NCBI GenBank assembly: GCA_016702555.1
Contig: JADJDV010000005.1
Location: 62,001 to 126,000, forward strand
DNA: 64,000 nt
Direction: 5' to 3'
DNA from: Burkholderiales bacterium
GTDB lineage: Bacteria > Pseudomonadota > Gammaproteobacteria > Burkholderiales > Burkholderiaceae_C
The translations under genes and the position numbers were made by a program. The notes beneath the pieces were generated by a model. That model was not told the DNA's origin, ran no database searches, and worked only from the letters and a program-made list of their open reading frames with translations. Of the stretch, positions 46,674 through 55,172 are shown piece by piece (positions within the stretch are counted from its first letter, which is position 1; each line of letters starts with the position of its first letter).

Positions 46674-48500
46674 TCAGGCCTCGCGGCTGGCCCGCTTGCG
46701 CTCGTGCTCCTTGAGAAAGCGCTTGCGCAGACGGATCGATTTCGGCGTGATCTCGACCAGCTCATCGTCCTCGATGAACTCCACCGCGTACTCCAGCGTC
46801 AGCAGGATCGGCGGCGTGACCTTGATCGCGTCCTCCTTGCCGCTGACGCGGAAGTTGGTCAGCTGCTTGGTGCGCGTGGCATTGACCACCAGGTCGTTGT
46901 CGCGGCTGTGGATGCCGACGATCATGCCCTCGTACACCGGATCGTTGGGACGCACGAACATGCGGCCGCGGTCGTCCAGCTTGCCCAGCGCGTAGGTGAA
47001 GATTTCGCCGTCGTCCATACTGATCAGCACGCCGTTCTTGCGCCCTTCGATCTCGCCCTTGTGCGGCTCGTAGCCGTCGAAGATGTTGCTGATCAGGCCG
47101 GTGCCGCGCGTCAGGTTCAGGAATTCGCTGGTGAAGCCGATCAGCCCGCGCGCCGGAATGCGGTATTCCAGCCGCACGCGGCCGCGGCCGTCCGGGTCCA
47201 TGCTGAGCAGCTCGCCCTTGCGCTCGCCCAGCGCCTGCATCACGCCGCCCTGGTGGCCTTCCTCGATGTCGGCGGTGACCAGCTCGATCGGCTCGCAGCG
47301 CTCACCATCGATGTCGCGGAACACCACGCGCGGCTTGCCGACGGCCAGCTCGTAGCCTTCGCGGCGCATGTTCTCCAGCAGAATGGTCAGGTGCAACTCG
47401 CCCCGGCCGGAGACCTCGAACACGCCGTCCTCCGCGGTCTCGCGCACGCGCAGCGCCATGTTCGACTGCAACTCTTTTTGCAGGCGGTCCCAGATCTGCC
47501 GGCTGGTGACGAACTTGCCCTCGCGCCCGGCCAGCGGGCTGGTGTTGACGCTGAAGTTCATGCTCAGCGTCGGCTCATCCACGTGCAGCATGGGCAGCGG
47601 CCGCGGGTTGACGGGGTCGGTCAGCGTCACGCCGATGCCGATGTCGGTGACGCCGTTGACCAGCACGATCTCGCCCGGGCCCGCCTCGGTCACCTGCACG
47701 CGGTCCAGACCCTGGAAAGTCAGCACCTGGTTGACGCGGCTCTTGAAGGTCTTGCCGTCTGCCCCTTCCGTCACCAGCACCTCCATGCCCGGTCGGATGG
47801 TGCCGGCATTGACACGGCCGACACCGATGCGGCCGACGAAGGTGGAGAAGTCGATGGCCGAGATTTGCAGTTGCAGCGGCGCCTTCGGGTCGCCCTCGTG
47901 CGTCGGCACGTGCTTCAGAATGGTCTCGAACAGCGCCGACATGTCGGGGCCCCACTGCTCGCCCTGCGCGCCTTCTTCCAGCGAAGACCAGCCGTTGATG
48001 CCCGAGGCATACACGACCGGAAAGTCCAGCTGCTCGTCGTTGGCGCCCAGCTTGTCGAACAGATCGAAGGCAGAGTTGATGACGTAGTCGGGCCGCGCGC
48101 CGGGCTTGTCGACCTTGTTGACGACCACGATGGGCTTCAGGCCCAGCGCCAGCGCCTTCTTGGTGACGAAGCGCGTCTGCGGCATGGGGCCTTCCTGCGC
48201 GTCGATCAGCAGCACCACGCCGTCGACCATGGACAGCGCGCGCTCCACCTCGCCGCCAAAGTCGGCGTGGCCAGGTGTGTCGAGGATGTTGATGTGCGTG
48301 CCCTTCCAGCTCACAGCGCAGTTCTTGGCCAGGATGGTGATGCCGCGCTCACGCTCGATGGCGTTGTTGTCCATCACCGTGTCCACCACTTTTTCGTGGT
48401 CGGCGAAGGTGCCGGACTGGCGCAGCAGTTGGTCGACCATGGTGGTCTTGCCATGGTCGACGTGGGCAATGATGGCGATGTTGCGAATGGGCTTGCTCAT
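46674..48500 (-). CDS. typA: ribosome-associated GTPase TypA/BipA
   Basis: 608 aa. G domain: G1 AHVDHGKTTMVDQLL, G2 region ERGITILAKN, G3 DTPGHADFGGEV, G4 VVVNKVDKPGA; then EF-G-like domains and the BipA C-terminus. Acts in ribosome assembly and stress translation. Follows truB with six bases between; DMT gene adjoins its stop. Confidence 0.97.
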   Translation of the reverse strand: MSKPIRNIAIIAHVDHGKTTMVDQLLRQSGTFADHEKVVDTVMDNNAIERERGITILAKNCAVSWKGTHINILDTPGHADFGGEVERALSMVDGVVLLIDAQEGPMPQTRFVTKKALALGLKPIVVVNKVDKPGARPDYVINSAFDLFDKLGANDEQLDFPVVYASGINGWSSLEEGAQGEQWGPDMSALFETILKHVPTHEGDPKAPLQLQISAIDFSTFVGRIGVGRVNAGTIRPGMEVLVTEGADGKTFKSRVNQVLTFQGLDRVQVTEAGPGEIVLVNGVTDIGIGVTLTDPVNPRPLPMLHVDEPTLSMNFSVNTSPLAGREGKFVTSRQIWDRLQKELQSNMALRVRETAEDGVFEVSGRGELHLTILLENMRREGYELAVGKPRVVFRDIDGERCEPIELVTADIEEGHQGGVMQALGERKGELLSMDPDGRGRVRLEYRIPARGLIGFTSEFLNLTRGTGLISNIFDGYEPHKGEIEGRKNGVLISMDDGEIFTYALGKLDDRGRMFVRPNDPVYEGMIVGIHSRDNDLVVNATRTKQLTNFRVSGKEDAIKVTPPILLTLEYAVEFIEDDELVEITPKSIRLRKRFLKEHERKRASREA

Positions 48501-48506
48501 GGGTCT

Positions 48507-49484
48507 TCAGGAAGCGCGTGCCGGCAGCGGCAGGGATTGCAGGATCTGCCCGATTTCGATCGGGCTCAAAAGGCGGCCGGGAATCAGCTCGCCGGCCTTG
48601 ATGTGGGCGGTGCCCAGCAGGCTGTGCGGGCGCTGGCCGAACACGGCCACGCGCTCGGCATCTGCCCAGTCGCCACGGCGGCGCATGCCGCTCAGAAAGC
48701 GCCCGGCATCATCGCTGTCCAGCGTGACGGGCGTGTGATCGGGCAGCAGCGCCTCGGGCGGTTTCAACTGGGCCAGACGCCCGGCCTCGTCCATCGCTTC
48801 GAGCGCCTCCAGCGTGAGGCATTGGCCGGCCTGGAACGGGCCCGTGGCGGTGCGGCGCAGACGAATGAGGTGGCCGCCGCAGCCGAGCGCGGCGCCGATG
48901 TCCTCGCCCAAGGTGCGAATGTAAGTGCCCTTGCTGCAACGCACTCGGATATCGAGAGTGGGTCGATCGGCCGTGTCCGGTATCGATCTCAGGTGCAGCT
49001 CGTGGATCTCGACCTCGCGCCGTGCGCGCTCGACCTCGATGCCGGCGCGCGCGTATTCGTACAGCGCCTTGCCGTCTTTCTTCAGGGCGCTGTGCATCGG
49101 CGGCAGTTGCGAGATGCGGCCCAAAAAACGCTGGCGCACGGCCTCCAGCTGCTCGGGCGTGATGGGTGGCACCGGCCGCTCGGCCGCCACCTCACCCTCG
49201 GCATCGCCGGTGGTGGTGGTCACGCCCAGCAAGAGCGTGGCTTCGTAGCACTTGTCGGCCTCCAGGTGCAGGCCACTGAACTTGGTGGCGGCGCCAAAAC
49301 ACAGCGGCAGCACGCCGCTGGCCAGTGGATCGAGCGTGCCGGTGTGGCCGGCCTTTTCAGCCCGCAGCAGCCATTTGGCCTTTTGCAGCGCCTGGTTGCT
49401 GGACAGACCCAGCGGCTTGTCCAGCAGCAGCACCCCGTGCACGGGACGCCGCTGCACCCGTGCCCGAGGAGCGGCGGCGGTCAT
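48507..49484 (-). CDS. truB: tRNA pseudouridine(55) synthase TruB
   Basis: 325 aa from ATG at 49484, whose ATGA overlaps the rbfA stop; the longer frame upstream lies within rbfA. HGVLLLDKPLGLSSNQALQKAKWLL, AGHTGTLDPLASGVLPLCFG holds the catalytic Asp, then YIRTLGEDIGAALGCGGHLIRLRRTATGPF. The C-terminal 60 residues are a divergent PUA-like part. Makes pseudouridine 55 in tRNA. Confidence 0.96.
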   Translation of the reverse strand: MTAAAPRARVQRRPVHGVLLLDKPLGLSSNQALQKAKWLLRAEKAGHTGTLDPLASGVLPLCFGAATKFSGLHLEADKCYEATLLLGVTTTTGDAEGEVAAERPVPPITPEQLEAVRQRFLGRISQLPPMHSALKKDGKALYEYARAGIEVERARREVEIHELHLRSIPDTADRPTLDIRVRCSKGTYIRTLGEDIGAALGCGGHLIRLRRTATGPFQAGQCLTLEALEAMDEAGRLAQLKPPEALLPDHTPVTLDSDDAGRFLSGMRRRGDWADAERVAVFGQRPHSLLGTAHIKAGELIPGRLLSPIEIGQILQSLPLPARAS

Positions 49485-49858
49485 GGCGTGTCGTCGTCCT
49501 TGGAGCGCGAGGCCACGGCCTTGGCGATCAGCGCGTTCATGTCGGCCGCGCGCTCGGTGGTGCGGTCGAAGATGAAGTGCAACGTGGGCACGGTGTGGAT
49601 GTGCAGGCGCTTGAACAGGCCGTTGCGCAGATGGCCGGCGGCATGATTGAGCGCCTCCTGCGTCTCGGTCGGATCGCCGGTGAGCAGGCTGAAGAACACC
49701 TTGGCGTGCGCGTAGTCCGGCGTGACCTCGACCGCATTGATCGTGACCATGCCGACGCGCGGATCCTTCAGCTCGCGCGCGATCAACTCCGCCAGATCGC
49801 GCTGGATCTGGTCGGCGACCTTGAAGCTGCGGTTGGGGGCGGTACTGCGTTTGGCCAT
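49481..49858 (-). CDS. rbfA: ribosome-binding factor A
   Basis: 125 aa KH-fold 30S maturation factor. VADQIQRDLAELIARELKDPRVGMVTINAVEVTPDYAHAKVFFSLL and LRNGLFKRLHIHTVPTLHFIFD match RbfA well. Between infB (upstream, beyond the repeat) and truB (overlap). Confidence 0.96.
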   Translation of the reverse strand: MAKRSTAPNRSFKVADQIQRDLAELIARELKDPRVGMVTINAVEVTPDYAHAKVFFSLLTGDPTETQEALNHAAGHLRNGLFKRLHIHTVPTLHFIFDRTTERAADMNALIAKAVASRSKDDDTP

Positions 49859-49874
49859 GAAAGCTCAGAAATTC

Positions 49875-49958
49875 AGGACGCAGAGGACGCAGAAAAACAG
49901 CCAAAAGAAAGGTTTCTTTTGCGTCCTTTGCGAATTCTTTGCGTCCTCTGCGTCCGGC
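49875..49958. repeat. dispersed inverted repeat, family 1 (copy C)
   Basis: GGACGCAGAGGACGCAGA arm, loop containing ACAGCC, and the opposed arm TTTGCGTCCTCTGCGTCCGG. Located in the infB-rbfA gap of the rimP-typA operon, so its transcript should form a strong hairpin within the operon message. Confidence 0.85.
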
Positions 49959-49966
49959 TGTTGGAG

Positions 49967-52810
49967 TTACAGCGTCCGCGCAATCTCCTTGATCTCGAAG
50001 ATCTCCAACTGATCACCCTCGCGGATGTCGTTGTAGTTCTTCAGCTTGATACCGCACTCGAAGCCTTCCTTGACCTCGCGCACATCGTCCTTCATGCGCT
50101 TGACCGACTCGATCTCGCCCGTGTAGATGACCACGTTGTCGCGCAGCAGGCGGAAGTGCGCATCGCGCCGCACCACCCCGCTGGTGACGTAGGAGCCGGC
50201 CACGGTGCCGATCTTCGAGGCCACGAACACGGTGCGGATCTCGGCGGTGCCGATGACCTCTTCGCGCTGCTCGGGTGCCAGCATGCCGGACATGGCCGTC
50301 TTCAACTCATCGACGGCGTCGTAGATGATGCTGTAGTAGCGGATGTCCACATCATTGCCCTCGGCCAGCTTGCGCGCACCGACGTCGGCGCGCACGTTGA
50401 AGCCGATCACCACCGCGTTCGACGCGATCGCCAGGTTGATGTCGCTCTCGCTGATGCCGCCGACACCGGCGTAGACCAGTTGCACCTTGACCTCATCGGT
50501 GGACAGCTTGAGCAGCGACTGGCCCAGCGCCTCTTGCGAGCCCTGCACGTCGGCCTTGATGATGATGGGCAGTTGCTTGACCTCGCCCGCCGCCATGTCG
50601 GCAAACATGTTCTCCAGCTTGGCGGCCTGCTGTTTGGCCAGCTTGGTGTTGCGGAACTTGCCGGCACGGTAGGTGGCGATCTCGCGCGCACGGCGTTCGT
50701 CGGCCAGCACCATGAAGTCATCGCCGGCCTGCGGCACTTCGGTCAGGCCCTGGATCTCGACCGGAATCGAGGGGCCGGCCGATTTGCTCGGCTTGCCGTT
50801 CTCGTCCAGCATGGCACGCACGCGGCCGCTGGTCTGCCCGGCCAGCACCACGTCGCCCACCTTCAGCGTACCGGACTGCACCAGCACCGTGGCCACCGGG
50901 CCGCGGCCCTTGTCCAGGCTGGCTTCGATGACGATGCCCTTGGCGGCGGCCTCGACCGGCGCACGCAGCTCCAGCACCTCAGCCTGCAGCAGCACCTGCT
51001 CAAGCAGATCGTCGATGCCATCACCAGTCTTGCTCGACACCGACACAAAGGGCGAATCGCCGCCGAATTCCTCCGGCACCACTTCCTCGCCCGCCAGCTC
51101 GCCCTTGATGCGCTCGGGGTTGGCTTCGGGCTTGTCGGACTTGGTGATCGCCACCACCATGGGCACATTGGCCGCCTTGGCGTGCTTGACGGCCTCGCGC
51201 GTCTGCGGCATGACGCCGTCATCGGCCGCCACGACCAGCACGGCCACGTCGGTCGCCTGCGCGCCACGCGCGCGCATGGCAGTAAAGGCCTCGTGGCCCG
51301 GCGTGTCGAGGAAGGACACCACGCCGCGCTCGGTCTTGACGTGGTAGGCGCCGATGTGCTGGGTGATGCCACCGGCCTCGCCCGCCGCCACCTTGGCGCG
51401 GCGGATGTAATCCAGCAGCGAAGTCTTGCCGTGGTCGACGTGACCCATCACGGTGACCACCGGCGGGCGCGGCAGCGCCTCGGCGGCCTGCGCCTGCACC
51501 TCGTCCTCAGTGAAGGCCTCGGGATCGTCCAGCGCCGCCACCAGGGCAGTGTGGCCCATTTCCTCGACCACGATCATGGCCGTGTCCTGGTCCAACGGCT
51601 GGTTGATGGTGACCATCTGGCCCATCTTCATCAGCGTCTTGATGACCTCGGAAGCCTTGACCGCCATCTTGTGCGCCAGCTCGGCCACAGTGATGGTCTC
51701 GGGCACGTGCACTTCGATCACGCGTTGCTCGGCCGGCACCTGCGCCGCCATGCGATCATCGCCTCGATCGCGCTCGCCACGTCGCCCGCGCGGACCGCCG
51801 CGCCAGCCGCCCCGGCCACCGCTGGAATCGCCGCGCGTAGGGATGCCCTTCTTCTTGGCCGGATCGCCGGCCCAGCTGGACGACAGCTTGGCCGACTTGA
51901 CTTCCTTGTTGGCGCCCGGCGCGGCCGTGCCGGTCTTGGCCGCCGGCGTGCCCGCCGGCTTGTGCAGCGTGCCCTTGACACCCGCCTTGGTCTCGTCGGC
52001 CTTCTTGTCTTCCGGCTTCCTGGCCACCAGCACCTTGCGCGGCGCATTCATCATGGCGCGAATCGCCTCGGCCTCGGCCAGCGCCTTGCGGCGGCTTTCT
52101 TCCTGCTCGCGCGCACGCGCGGCCTCATCCTCGGCGCTGGGCTCGGTGCTGACGGGCTCGGCTGTTGGTGCCGGCGGCTCGACGGCGGCAGCGGCCGGCG
52201 CGGGCTCAGCAGTCGCGGGCGCAGGCTCCGAAGCGGCTGATGCCGTGCGTTCAGCCTCCGGCGCAACTGCGCGCACGGGCTCGGCGGGCGCCGGAGGCGT
52301 GGGCGTCGGCACCGCCGGCTCGGCGGCGCGTTCCTGCTCCTCGCGCTGGCGACGACGCTCGACGGCATCTTCTTCCTGGCGCCGCATCAGCTCGGTCTGG
52401 CGCCGCGCCTCCTCCTCGCGCCGCGCCGCTTCGGCGGCGTCGATCACGGGGGCGGCCGGCGGCGCCGGCACGGGCGCGGCTGCGGTCGGCTCGGGCGGGG
52501 GTGCCGGCTCGTCGTCGCGCTTGATGAAGGTGCGCTTCTTGCGCACCTCGACCTGGATGGTGCGCGCCTTGCCGGTGGCGTCGGCCTGCTTGATCTCGCT
52601 GGTGGTCTTTTTGGTCAACGTGATCTTCTTGCGCGCGGCGCCGGTGCCGTGGCTGGCCTGCAGGTAGCTCAGCAACTGCTGCTTGTCGCTGTCGGTCAGC
52701 GCATCGGACGCCGACCTCTTGGGCACGCCGGCGGCCTGCAACTGCTCCAGCAGCGCGTCAGCGGGGCGTTTGAGTTCGTTCGCGAAATCGGCAACGGTGA
52801 TATTCGTCAT
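49967..52810 (-). CDS. infB: translation initiation factor IF-2
   Basis: 947 aa. N-terminal IF2N fold (MTNITVADFANELKRPADALLEQLQAAGVPKRSASDALTDSDKQQLL), an Ala/Pro/Glu-rich linker to residue 330, G domain with GHVDHGKTSLLDYIRRAKV, DTPGHEAFTAMRARG, VVAITKSDKPEAN, then domains II to IV ending GIKLKNYNDIREGDQLEIFEIKEIARTL. Binds fMet-tRNA to the 30S. The low-complexity linker shows the usual frame-independent length variation of the family. Confidence 0.97.
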   Translation of the reverse strand: MTNITVADFANELKRPADALLEQLQAAGVPKRSASDALTDSDKQQLLSYLQASHGTGAARKKITLTKKTTSEIKQADATGKARTIQVEVRKKRTFIKRDDEPAPPPEPTAAAPVPAPPAAPVIDAAEAARREEEARRQTELMRRQEEDAVERRRQREEQERAAEPAVPTPTPPAPAEPVRAVAPEAERTASAASEPAPATAEPAPAAAAVEPPAPTAEPVSTEPSAEDEAARAREQEESRRKALAEAEAIRAMMNAPRKVLVARKPEDKKADETKAGVKGTLHKPAGTPAAKTGTAAPGANKEVKSAKLSSSWAGDPAKKKGIPTRGDSSGGRGGWRGGPRGRRGERDRGDDRMAAQVPAEQRVIEVHVPETITVAELAHKMAVKASEVIKTLMKMGQMVTINQPLDQDTAMIVVEEMGHTALVAALDDPEAFTEDEVQAQAAEALPRPPVVTVMGHVDHGKTSLLDYIRRAKVAAGEAGGITQHIGAYHVKTERGVVSFLDTPGHEAFTAMRARGAQATDVAVLVVAADDGVMPQTREAVKHAKAANVPMVVAITKSDKPEANPERIKGELAGEEVVPEEFGGDSPFVSVSSKTGDGIDDLLEQVLLQAEVLELRAPVEAAAKGIVIEASLDKGRGPVATVLVQSGTLKVGDVVLAGQTSGRVRAMLDENGKPSKSAGPSIPVEIQGLTEVPQAGDDFMVLADERRAREIATYRAGKFRNTKLAKQQAAKLENMFADMAAGEVKQLPIIIKADVQGSQEALGQSLLKLSTDEVKVQLVYAGVGGISESDINLAIASNAVVIGFNVRADVGARKLAEGNDVDIRYYSIIYDAVDELKTAMSGMLAPEQREEVIGTAEIRTVFVASKIGTVAGSYVTSGVVRRDAHFRLLRDNVVIYTGEIESVKRMKDDVREVKEGFECGIKLKNYNDIREGDQLEIFEIKEIARTL

Positions 52811-52833
52811 ATGCGGTGTCTGTCTCCATGTCC

Positions 52834-54318
52834 TTACTCTTGATCGGCGAACCAGTGTTCGCGCGCTTTCAGGATCAGAGCCTTGGCGTCCTCCTCGGAC
52901 TGCCCGGTGATGTCGATCAATTCGTCAACGGCCAGGTCGGCCAGGTCATCGCGGGTCTGCACGCCGGCATCGGCCAGCTTGGCAATCAGCACGGCATTCA
53001 GTCCTTCCAGGTCGCGCAGATCCTGCGACACCGACTCGACCTTCTCCTCGCGGGCGATCGCGATCGTCAGCAAGGCGTCCTTGGCGCGCGTGCGCAACTC
53101 GTTTACGGTGTCCTCGTCGAAGGACTCGATGTCGAGCATTTCCTGGATCGGCACATAGGCCACCTCTTCCAGGTTGGTGAAGCCTTCCTCGATCAGGATG
53201 TCGGCGATCTCCTGATCGACGTCGAGCTTGTCCATGAACAGCTGGCGCATGGTGCCGGTTTCCTCGGCTTCCTTCTGCGCCGACTCGTCGGCGTCCATGA
53301 TGTTGATCTTCCAGCCCGTCAGGTCCGACGCCAGACGCACGTTCTGGCCGCCGCGGCCGATGGCAATCGCCAGGTTTTCCTCGTCCACCACCACGTCCAT
53401 GGCGTGCTTTTCCTCGTCGACGACGATGGACGACACGTTGGCCGGCGCCAGCGCGCCGATCACGAACTGCGCCGGGTCTTCGGACCACAGCACGATGTCG
53501 ACGCGTTCGCCGGCCAGTTCATTGGTGACGGCGTTGACGCGCGAGCCGCGCACGCCGACGCAGGTGCCGATGGGGTCGACCCGCTTGTCGTGGCTGACGA
53601 CGGCGATCTTGGCGCGGCTGCCGGGGTCGCGCGCGCAGCTCTTGATTTCCAGCAGGCCCTGCTCGATCTCGGGCACCTCGTTGCGGAACAGCTCGATCAT
53701 GAACTCGGGTGCCGCGCGCGACAGCAGGATGGGCGCGCCGCGCAGCGTCAGATCGACCTCCATGATCATGGCCCGCACGCGGTCGCCGTTGCGCAGGTTT
53801 TCCTTCGGGATCATCTCGCTGCGGCGCAGCCGGCCTTCGACGCGGCCGGACTCGACCAGGATGTCACCCTTGTCCATGCGCTTGACGGTGCCGGTGAAGA
53901 TCTTCTCGCCCCGGCTCATGAAGTCGTTGAGCAGCATCTCGCGCTCGGCGTCGCGGATCTTCTGCAGGATCACCTGCTTGGCCGCCATGGCGCCGATGCG
54001 GCCGATGGGCACGGATTCGACGCCTTCCTCGATGTATTCATCGACCTCGATGTCGGCAATTTGCTCCTTGGCCTCGAACAGCAGGATCTCCTGGTCGGGC
54101 AGCTGCAGGCCGGCCTCGTCCGGCACCACGTGCCAGCGGCGGAAGGTCTCGTATTCGCCGGTGTCGCGGTCGATGGCCACACGCAGATCGACTTCGCCTT
54201 CGTACAGCTTCTTGGCAGCCTGCGCCAGCGCCGCCTCGACGGCGGCGAACACCACGTCGCGCTCGACGTTCTTCTCGCGCGAGATCGCTTCCACCAGCAT
54301 CAACAGTTCGCGATTCAT
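52834..54318 (-). CDS. nusA: transcription termination/antitermination factor NusA
   Basis: 494 aa from ATG 54318 (MNRELLMLVEAISREKNVERDVV). N-terminal RNAP-binding domain, S1 domain (YFTGT-like GEKIFTGTVKRMDKGDILVE), KH domains (VDPIGTCVGVRGSRVNAVTNEL, IAIGRGGQNVRLASDLTGW), and two C-terminal acidic repeats (near VNELRTRAKDALLTI, and DELIDITGQSEEDAKALILKAREHWF). Length equals E. coli NusA. Middle gene of rimP-nusA-infB. Confidence 0.97.
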   Translation of the reverse strand: MNRELLMLVEAISREKNVERDVVFAAVEAALAQAAKKLYEGEVDLRVAIDRDTGEYETFRRWHVVPDEAGLQLPDQEILLFEAKEQIADIEVDEYIEEGVESVPIGRIGAMAAKQVILQKIRDAEREMLLNDFMSRGEKIFTGTVKRMDKGDILVESGRVEGRLRRSEMIPKENLRNGDRVRAMIMEVDLTLRGAPILLSRAAPEFMIELFRNEVPEIEQGLLEIKSCARDPGSRAKIAVVSHDKRVDPIGTCVGVRGSRVNAVTNELAGERVDIVLWSEDPAQFVIGALAPANVSSIVVDEEKHAMDVVVDEENLAIAIGRGGQNVRLASDLTGWKINIMDADESAQKEAEETGTMRQLFMDKLDVDQEIADILIEEGFTNLEEVAYVPIQEMLDIESFDEDTVNELRTRAKDALLTIAIAREEKVESVSQDLRDLEGLNAVLIAKLADAGVQTRDDLADLAVDELIDITGQSEEDAKALILKAREHWFADQE

Positions 54319-54340
54319 GATTTCAACAACTCCAATGCTT

Positions 54341-54922
54341 TCAATCCGCCTGCTCCGGCCGCCCGTCAGGGGCATGGCGACCCTTGAAATTCACCACCGG
54401 CGCCAAGCGCGCCGACTGCAACTCGTCCAGTTCGAAGGCCAGCACCTGCTCGGGCGCCGGCGGCCGCTTGGCGCTGACGCGCTGCCCGGGCTTGAGCTTC
54501 GGCTCGTCACGCCAGACGATGCGCCACCCCGTACCGTCGCCACGCTGCAGCGCGCCGCGAAACTTCTTGCGGTTGGCGGGCACCTGCCCGGCGCCGGCCG
54601 CGCCGATCGGCGCCTTCAGCACCAGATCCACCAGCTCACCCTCGAAACGCTCGAAATCCAATGCGTGACGCAGCGGGCGATCAATGCCGGGCGATGAGAC
54701 CTCCAGCCGCTGGTAGTCCACGCCCTCGACTTCCAGCACGTACTGCAACTGGCGCGTGACGCGCTCGCAATCGTCCAGTGTCACGGGCCGCTCGGCCGCT
54801 TCGCCCGGCGCCCAGGGCCAATCGATGGTGACGCGCAACAGACCGCCGGCGGAACGCTCCAGTTCCACCAGCTCAAGCCCAAGTCCACGTACGGTGTCGT
54901 CGATCGTCTGCTGCAGCGCCAC
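54341..54922 (-). CDS. rimP: ribosome maturation factor RimP
   Basis: 193 aa from the GTG at 54922 (VALQQTIDDTVRGLGLELVELERS), the start that aligns with other RimP proteins; a GTG eight codons upstream (54946) is the longer alternative. Core LRVTIDWPW...VTLDDCERVTRQLQYVLEVEGVDYQRLEVSSPGIDRPL is RimP. The tail (PAPEQVLAFELDELQSARLAPVVNFKGRH) is typical. 30S maturation; first gene of the nusA operon. Confidence 0.92.
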   Translation of the reverse strand: MALQQTIDDTVRGLGLELVELERSAGGLLRVTIDWPWAPGEAAERPVTLDDCERVTRQLQYVLEVEGVDYQRLEVSSPGIDRPLRHALDFERFEGELVDLVLKAPIGAAGAGQVPANRKKFRGALQRGDGTGWRIVWRDEPKLKPGQRVSAKRPPAPEQVLAFELDELQSARLAPVVNFKGRHAPDGRPEQAD

Positions 54923-55008
54923 GTTATCCCAGGAAAACCCACCCACCCCACCCGCGAGCGTCTGTCCGATTCAGTGCCGTGGGCACCCACTCAAACACCT
55001 GGCCGCGG

Positions 55009-55041
55009 GCATAAAAAATGGGCGGGTGCAAGGCCGCCCAT
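55009..55041 (-). terminator. intrinsic terminator in the rimP leader (minus strand)
   Basis: On the minus strand ATGGGCGG pairs with CCGCCCAT (55034-55041 and 55018-55025, 8-base loop), directly followed by TTTTTTATG (from 55017 down). Faces the rimP start about 70-95 bases away, just behind the predicted promoter. Confidence 0.7.
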
Positions 55042-55060
55042 GTGGTCGTCAATCCAGTCA

Positions 55061-55090
55061 ATTCTAGCATGAAAAGTACTGTCGATACAA
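55061..55090 (-). promoter_or_regulatory. candidate sigma-70 promoter for the rimP operon
   Basis: Minus strand TTGTAT (55090-55085), 18 bases, TGC-TAGAAT (extended -10, hexamer 55066-55061). Predicted start near 55054, leaving only about a dozen bases before the hairpin. Confidence 0.55.
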
Positions 55091-55172
55091 GGACTCCAAC
55101 CGTCCAAACGGCTGGCTGGCGCCGGCGAATCGGCTCGGGCAGCACGGGTCGGCGCCGTCATCGGGCACGACT

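Noticed and set aside
45972..49646. A 1224-codon open frame on the plus strand opposite typA, truB and part of rbfA.
   Set aside because: Shadow of GC-rich codon use: its translation is His/Gln/Arg/Ala-rich with no domain, while the opposite strand holds well-conserved genes.
49325..52240. A 971-codon open frame on the plus strand opposite rbfA and infB.
   Set aside because: Same artefact; low-complexity His/Asp/Leu/Arg translation and complete overlap with infB.
54947..55172. A tRNA gene in front of rimP (as metY in E. coli).
   Set aside because: No cloverleaf or GTTCGA T-loop core could be found; only promoter and terminator-like signals.
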